From: Daphnia pulex
Taxonomy: Eukaryota > Arthropoda > Branchiopoda > Diplostraca > Daphniidae
Assembly: GCF_021134715.1 (NCBI RefSeq)
Contig: NC_060028.1
Location: 1,386,501-1,450,500 of the forward strand
Length of the DNA stretch: 64,000 bases
Reading direction: 5' to 3'
In this document: positions 59,063 through 64,000 of the stretch, one piece after another
Numbering within the stretch: position 1 is the stretch's first letter
Layout of the letters: each line of letters begins with the position of its first letter
Position numbers and translations under genes: made by a program
The notes under the pieces: model-generated
The model's input: the letters and a program-made list of their open reading frames with translations, nothing else
What the model was told of the DNA's origin: nothing
Databases searched by the model: none

Positions 59063-60560
59063 TGTCCAGGTGGTCGGATAATGGCAACTCCACTGTGACA
59101 TTCATTAATGGTATTATTATATATTCTATTTGGGTATCATCATCCTCACCAAGTTCAAAAATTTCAGATGGCAATACCAGACATTTGAATCCGTTATGAA
59201 GTGATTTGATCGAATACGAGAAAACATCTTCCAATCCTGAAGCAATATAAATTCCAAGTGTCGTTGCTGGTTTTGGTTTATCATAGAAATCAAGATACTT
59301 AACGCCCGACATTTTTAAAGCAAATGGTCTGGCGACAAATGTTGAAGTGTTAACATTTAATAACTTGACAATTAATCCTTCCCCGAGAGAGTAAAAGGAA
59401 TCTGTTTTTGTTTTACATTTATAACAACTTTCATTTGTCCCTTTGTCCCTCACTAACCATTGAGAAGTCTCATGTTGTTCCCTTTCGACAATCCGCTTGT
59501 ACAACTGAGCTAGGGGTTTTCTAGAGCTGCGTACCAATTTTTTAATTTGACCTAAGTAATTTCTCGAAAGGAAAGCAGCTAAATGAATCTAAAGAGCCTT
59601 GATAATTTATGCAGTCATCAGAAATATGGAGGAGATTGTGAACATTATAAACTAATGTGGTGGCTCTCATAAATGTTCTCCAAAAGAATAACAAAGTTGT
59701 TAAGGCAACAACCAGCACACTGAATTTGCTTACTTTAGAATGAGGCGATAAGAGGATCTTCATTGAAATATGAATTAACAACAAATTATCATATTTTTCA
59801 TCGGAAAGCACTCCTTTCAATACTAAAATTCCAGAATACAATATAAAAAAGATCTAAATTCTACTGCTTCCCAATGATCGAAGTCATCGATGTTACCGCC
59901 TTTTCTGTGAGAATCGGACGAGAAATATTTACTGCAATCTTCAATTCTTTTATTTATATTTTCTATGTCAATTTGATCTAATTTATGAGCAAGATCTCTA
60001 CTTCCTGTAATTCAAAGTTTTAATAATTTTTTCACTACCCCCAAGCAAACCAAGTGCGTATAATCTAATGAAATGCTTTAATCATACCCAGAGAGTTTAA
60101 TTCTGAAAAGTGGTCAAATACCCTTGTGGTGAGCCTTGTCTCTCTGTTGACGAAAAGATGAGTTAGTTCTTGCTTTAGTCGTTGTCTTCATTTTAAAAAT
60201 CATTCTTCTGTTGATTTGATTCCCCAACTACATTTCAACGTTTGCAACCCTTTCTAACATTATGAACCTTGATACATTTAATAAAACTTCTAGCCGGTGC
60301 ATCGCAAATAAAAGCAGTGACTTCCAAATCGAAATGAATACCGTTAACTGTTAAGCCAATCAGTTCAAGTTCTTGTAGTTCTGTAAAGAATGGCCGTAAG
60401 AATTTCTCCAAGGAATCGGACTTTCCATTTCCACTAAACACACTAATCATGAATGGAAGTTTGTCATTAATGTTTTAAATACTACACAAAATAGGCCACA
60501 ATGTAATTGTACTGCTTTTAAACAATGGAATGCCATCCATGTTAATGTGCAGTTTAAAAT
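59063..60560 (-). mobile_element. tnp2-like DNA transposase remnant
   Basis: Minus-strand patches in order match the transposase type common in invertebrate genomes, which I link to tnp2/CACTA-like elements. They read DGIPLFKSS...LWPILC (about 60540-60490), VFSGNGKSDSLEKFLRPFF, FICDAPARSFIK with a degraded GC-x-C end (60450-60235), and a C-terminal region KPLAQLYKRIVEREQ and TTLGIYIASGLEDV (59540-59200). Stops and frame changes separate the blocks (60235-59540 has no matching frame), so it is dead. No terminal inverted repeats were found. The family name is my best judgement. Confidence 0.65.
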
Positions 60561-62117
60561 CTAACATTTATGAAACTGCATGTTTTGTTTTCAATGATAA
60601 ATAAAATACGAAATTTGTTTTAACTTTCTCTTTTCCAATTACATCACATCATTTTCTACTTGCTTTTTTTCCTTTTTTGTAGGTGTCATAAATAAATTCT
60701 GTTCTAGATTTTGAAATTAACATGTTTGTTGATTTTCGAGTTAGACGCGACATCGTTTTCTTGTTTAAAGTAGTTTAAATGGGGGTATATTCGGTGGTAT
60801 CAATGAGAGCCCACTTCAGATGGGCCCTGATGTCCATTGTATTTGGTAAAAGGTTGGTGGTTTCCAGATGTTTGATGTTCGTTGTAACAAGATGGATTAG
60901 GTCGATTGATTCTAGTTACATGGGGAGGGGGGGGGGGGGTAACGGTGTGTTCTGTTGAATCTTTGGTCGGCCACATTGGAAGGGGCCGTATAATATAATT
61001 AAGGGAACATATCCCTTCCTTTTTCTCGAGTTTTTGTCCGCTGCCCCAATTCCATAGGACGTGTGTGTCCATGTATTAAAGAATTCCGGCCTTCCAGCAG
61101 TCGAAGGTGGTGACTTCAATGTTGAGTTATCTATCCGCAATTGTGATTGTTTCGAAAGAAATTTTGCTTGTTTAGAAATGTGAAATCATGTTTTTACCCT
61201 GTGTGGTGAGTAGCCTATGTATCCGGTTTTAGAGTTCACTTTTGCTTTCACAATGCACGCACTATTTTCACGTTTCACGTTTGAGTTGGTACTGTTGGAA
61301 TGTGGGCTGGAGTCGGTCACCTGGTTTGTATAGGGGAAAGACTTTAGGTCTGTAGCTTAGAGAAAAGAAGAGAAACATTCAATGGGTATTTTGACGGGTT
61401 CGTGACTTTCTACCAAACGGCAATCTTAAAATAGTCTTAATGGATTGATTATCAAATTTTGTATGGGAAATCTAAATGGAGAATGTGGTGAAGCATCTAT
61501 TTTAAGGGTAGTTTTCTCTTTTTTTTATTGTGGGGAGTTGTTGTTCAGGTTTTTTCTATTAATCCGATTTTCCAAAGGAATAACTTTTTCTCGTCTGGTC
61601 TTTTAGATGAATTAAGTTACTATAGTGTTGGGTGAGTAGTAGAGAGTTTAACTCGTGTTTGTTGGTGAGAGTGAGGGAGAAATTAATGGTTGGTTTGCTT
61701 AGGGATTTAAACCGTGTCTTCATGTTCTTTTCCTAAATTTCCTAAGGGGATGGCTGTTGGGGCAAAAATTTTTACAACCATCTTGCCAGCAATATCCTTT
61801 TGATGTGATGAGAAATGTTGGTTGATATGTTGAGAGAAGTCGTGGGTTAAGTTTATTGATTGGGCTGTGGGTTGGTTTTTACATCGAGGGGTTAATGTTT
61901 TGAGATTTTTAAGGTGTTTGAATTTATTTTATTTTGGAGGTTGGTTGAACCGGGTGTAACAGGCGTTTGTAGAGGAGCGGGGGGAATGAGGATTGATGGT
62001 TCTTGAGTGGAAGTTGGTGTGAAAGGGGTAAGTGTGGTCCAGCTGATGCTACAGGCTGTATTTTCGTTTATATAAATGTCGAGGAGAAGGTTTGTGTCTT
62101 GATTTCGTCCTCTGGTG
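60561..62117. other. No gene recognised
   Basis: A minus-strand frame at 60800-61072 is Pro-rich and has no family resemblance. A G run lies at 60924-60938. 61500-62060 is strongly GT-rich on the plus strand. It may be flanking or internal sequence of the elements on either side. Confidence 0.35.
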
Positions 62118-63240
62118 TCATGAAATAAATGCTGGTCGTCTTTTATTATCTGGAAAGAGTATCAAGATTCTTGTGTCTCGAATGTGGCAACAAAGGCAAT
62201 ACATTAAAAGGAATGCAATAACGAGGGTGCACCATGTGATTGTGGGTAATGTTCCTGTGAACCAACTGAAAAAAATTTTGAGTTGAGATGCCTCTTTCTT
62301 ATAAATGATAATAGGGGATATTGAGTTAATATCGTCTGTTTTCATATAGGCATTAGTTCGCGGATAATGTTAATTTTATCAATTTCTTTTGAGTGAAAGG
62401 AGGTTTTGAGATTGTGGGGGTATTGAGCTTCATTAATGAAGCTGAAGTAAACAATTGTTTACTGTTTCTACGAAATGGGTTTTTAGTCCAGTGGAGGCAA
62501 TTGTGATGTTTGTTTATTGTTTTAATAAGGTGCCAAGTGTTGTTTACAAATTCATAAGTTTTTATTTGCGTTTATATTGGAAAGACCATTGCTCCAAGAG
62601 GAAGGGGAGGAATGGTCTGTGGGTATATCCGTCACTTCATCCTAAGGTACATTTTTATCCCGTTTTGGTTCCCAGCCGCATTTGATTCTCTTTGCACCTA
62701 GTTTTACTGTTTCTTGTTTGCATTGTTGAATCAGCATTATTTGACCGTCTGCTTGCATACGCTGGCAAGTACAGGCATAACAGTATGCCTGCTAGCATAT
62801 AGGGCTTGATTATGCTTTTGTCATACGTGTTTCGTATTTCGTCATTAAGGGTGTTAGAGATGTCGATAAATGTTCCCGAATTGTATTGATGTTGGCTAGG
62901 TTCATCGGTGATTAAGTCTGAATCGTCTGCTTGAAATTCGTCCTCTTCAGTTTCTACTTCTTGTAATTTCCATTTTCCGTGAATTGGCGCTGAATTTAGT
63001 TGTATGTTATAATCGACGTTTTTGCAGTCTATTTTATACTAATTCTCATATTTTTGGCTCTAGGTTTTTCGAAACAATAATTGGTGAAATCGTTGGAAAT
63101 GAGGAAATTTGTGTCTCTGATTATTGTCTTTTTAAAGGAGTAGCGGATAAATGTATCGCCTAATCCTCGTGCTTTGTAAGAGTTTTTGAAATTACAAATG
63201 TTTTTGGGAGATCAATGAATATGTATTCTATAGTTGGTTT
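62118..63240 (-). pseudogene. Broken coding region with hydrophobic segments, unidentified
   Basis: On the minus strand two frames follow each other from about 63240 to 62672, with a frame break near 63040. The second is an ATG-less open stretch of ~120 codons: acidic, then a short hydrophobic segment (YMLAGILLCLYLPAYA). A further frame at 62345-62118 has a clear membrane segment (TWCTLVIAFLLMYCLCC) followed by charged residues. The layout recalls a membrane glycoprotein, perhaps the envelope-like gene of a retroelement or an old viral insertion. I recognised no diagnostic motif, so the origin is open. Confidence 0.3.
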
Positions 63241-64000
63241 TGTTTGTATCTAATGTGTTAAACAGCAAAGTTTGAACTATTGTAAAGATGAGAAGCTTTT
63301 CCTTTTTAGTAATTGCAGTGAGAGGTGGGAGCTACTGGTTTTTCTCAAATGTTAGTAAAGTATTGTTTTCTGTGGGAGGGTATGTTGTTATAACAGTTTC
63401 AGTTGAATTTGATTAAAAAATGGACAGTTTTACTCATGAATATGTCAAGACATCCAGATTCTACTGACCACTCCAACACTTGTTTTCGCCGTTGAGTGGA
63501 AGTTTGTTTCAAAAGAGTGTCAATAGAATTGTTGAAAGGTTCACTTGATTTCTCGTAGATCTCCAATATTTTTGCAAGATTCGATGTGTCAAACAATTTA
63601 ATTTAAAATTTCAGCATTACAGTTACCATTTCTTTCACGTGTGGCTGTAGGGCCAATGTTTTAAGACTTTTCTGCTTTTGATCTGCCATTTTCTATGTTC
63701 CCCATAAACTCACTCCTTTTCCTCTGCATTTTTTTTAACTTGAAGATTAAATCATTCTGGAAATAGAAAGTTAAATAAATATTGTTCCATAATTGATAAT
63801 AGCAGTACGTGTACGATGCTCAGGTGATTTTAATTTCGTCAAGTGTGGGTACTGGTTCAGAAGTTGAGTAACCACATTGTTGAATTCAAAAGCAGTATAT
63901 GTAAGTGTAGTTTTGCAAAGAGTTTGTGACCTCTCTTAAAATGGCAGACTGGTGTTTCAAGATGATACCAGAAGTTGGATTGTTTCAGAGATCCTGTAAA
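63241..64000. other. No gene recognised
   Basis: Minus-strand frames at 63399-63596 (KILEIYEKSSEPFNN region) and 63610-63690 may be parts of one decayed coding region continuing off the right edge. No family was recognised. Confidence 0.3.

Overview
The window looks like arthropod genomic DNA, most plausibly a branchiopod crustacean such as Daphnia. The genes are split by very short GT-AG introns (often 60-90 bp), and the proteins are animal-specific: a CLCA protease/channel regulator, PRDM13, white-type ABCG transporters and a radial-spoke protein. Species is inference; no search was run. Exon models were built by hand from splice sites and checked for reading-frame continuity.

Left part (1-24 kb): the 5' half of a CLCA gene on the minus strand; two divergent importin-alpha-like genes on the plus strand, with a similar orphan 5' exon between them; a decayed EXOSC10/Rrp6 pseudogene; a deleted, frameshifted copy of PRDM13; and two tandem ABCG half-transporter genes on the minus strand. 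A tRNA-Arg-like SINE is present in at least four copies. Two of these lie inside near-identical ~655 bp direct repeats that flank the first importin-like gene. A TA-flanked inverted-repeat element lies upstream of one ABCG gene and one end of it lies upstream of the other.

Middle (24.8-43.3 kb): a satellite block of about 18 kb. A 175-bp family (A, roughly 49 units) abuts a 192-bp family (B, roughly 42 units). B has a clear four-monomer, 768-bp higher-order repeat. Inverted and diverged A or B units mark the edges and the A/B junction, and CCTGAG hexamer runs sit inside B-like units at the left edge.

Right part (43.8-64 kb): the intact PRDM13-like gene; an RSPH3-like radial spoke gene with a shortened C-terminus; a 768-residue protein joining an unrecognised N-terminal region to an AIG1/septin-like GTPase domain that has lost key nucleotide-binding residues; then a gene graveyard. 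The graveyard holds HDAC6-like catalytic-domain fragments in both orientations, a trypsin-like exon, a tnp2-type transposase remnant fused to one HDAC fragment, and an unidentified broken coding region with hydrophobic segments.

These genes do not form a pathway. The window is shaped by local duplication: tandem genes, pseudogene copies, an intragenic exon duplication and satellite expansion.
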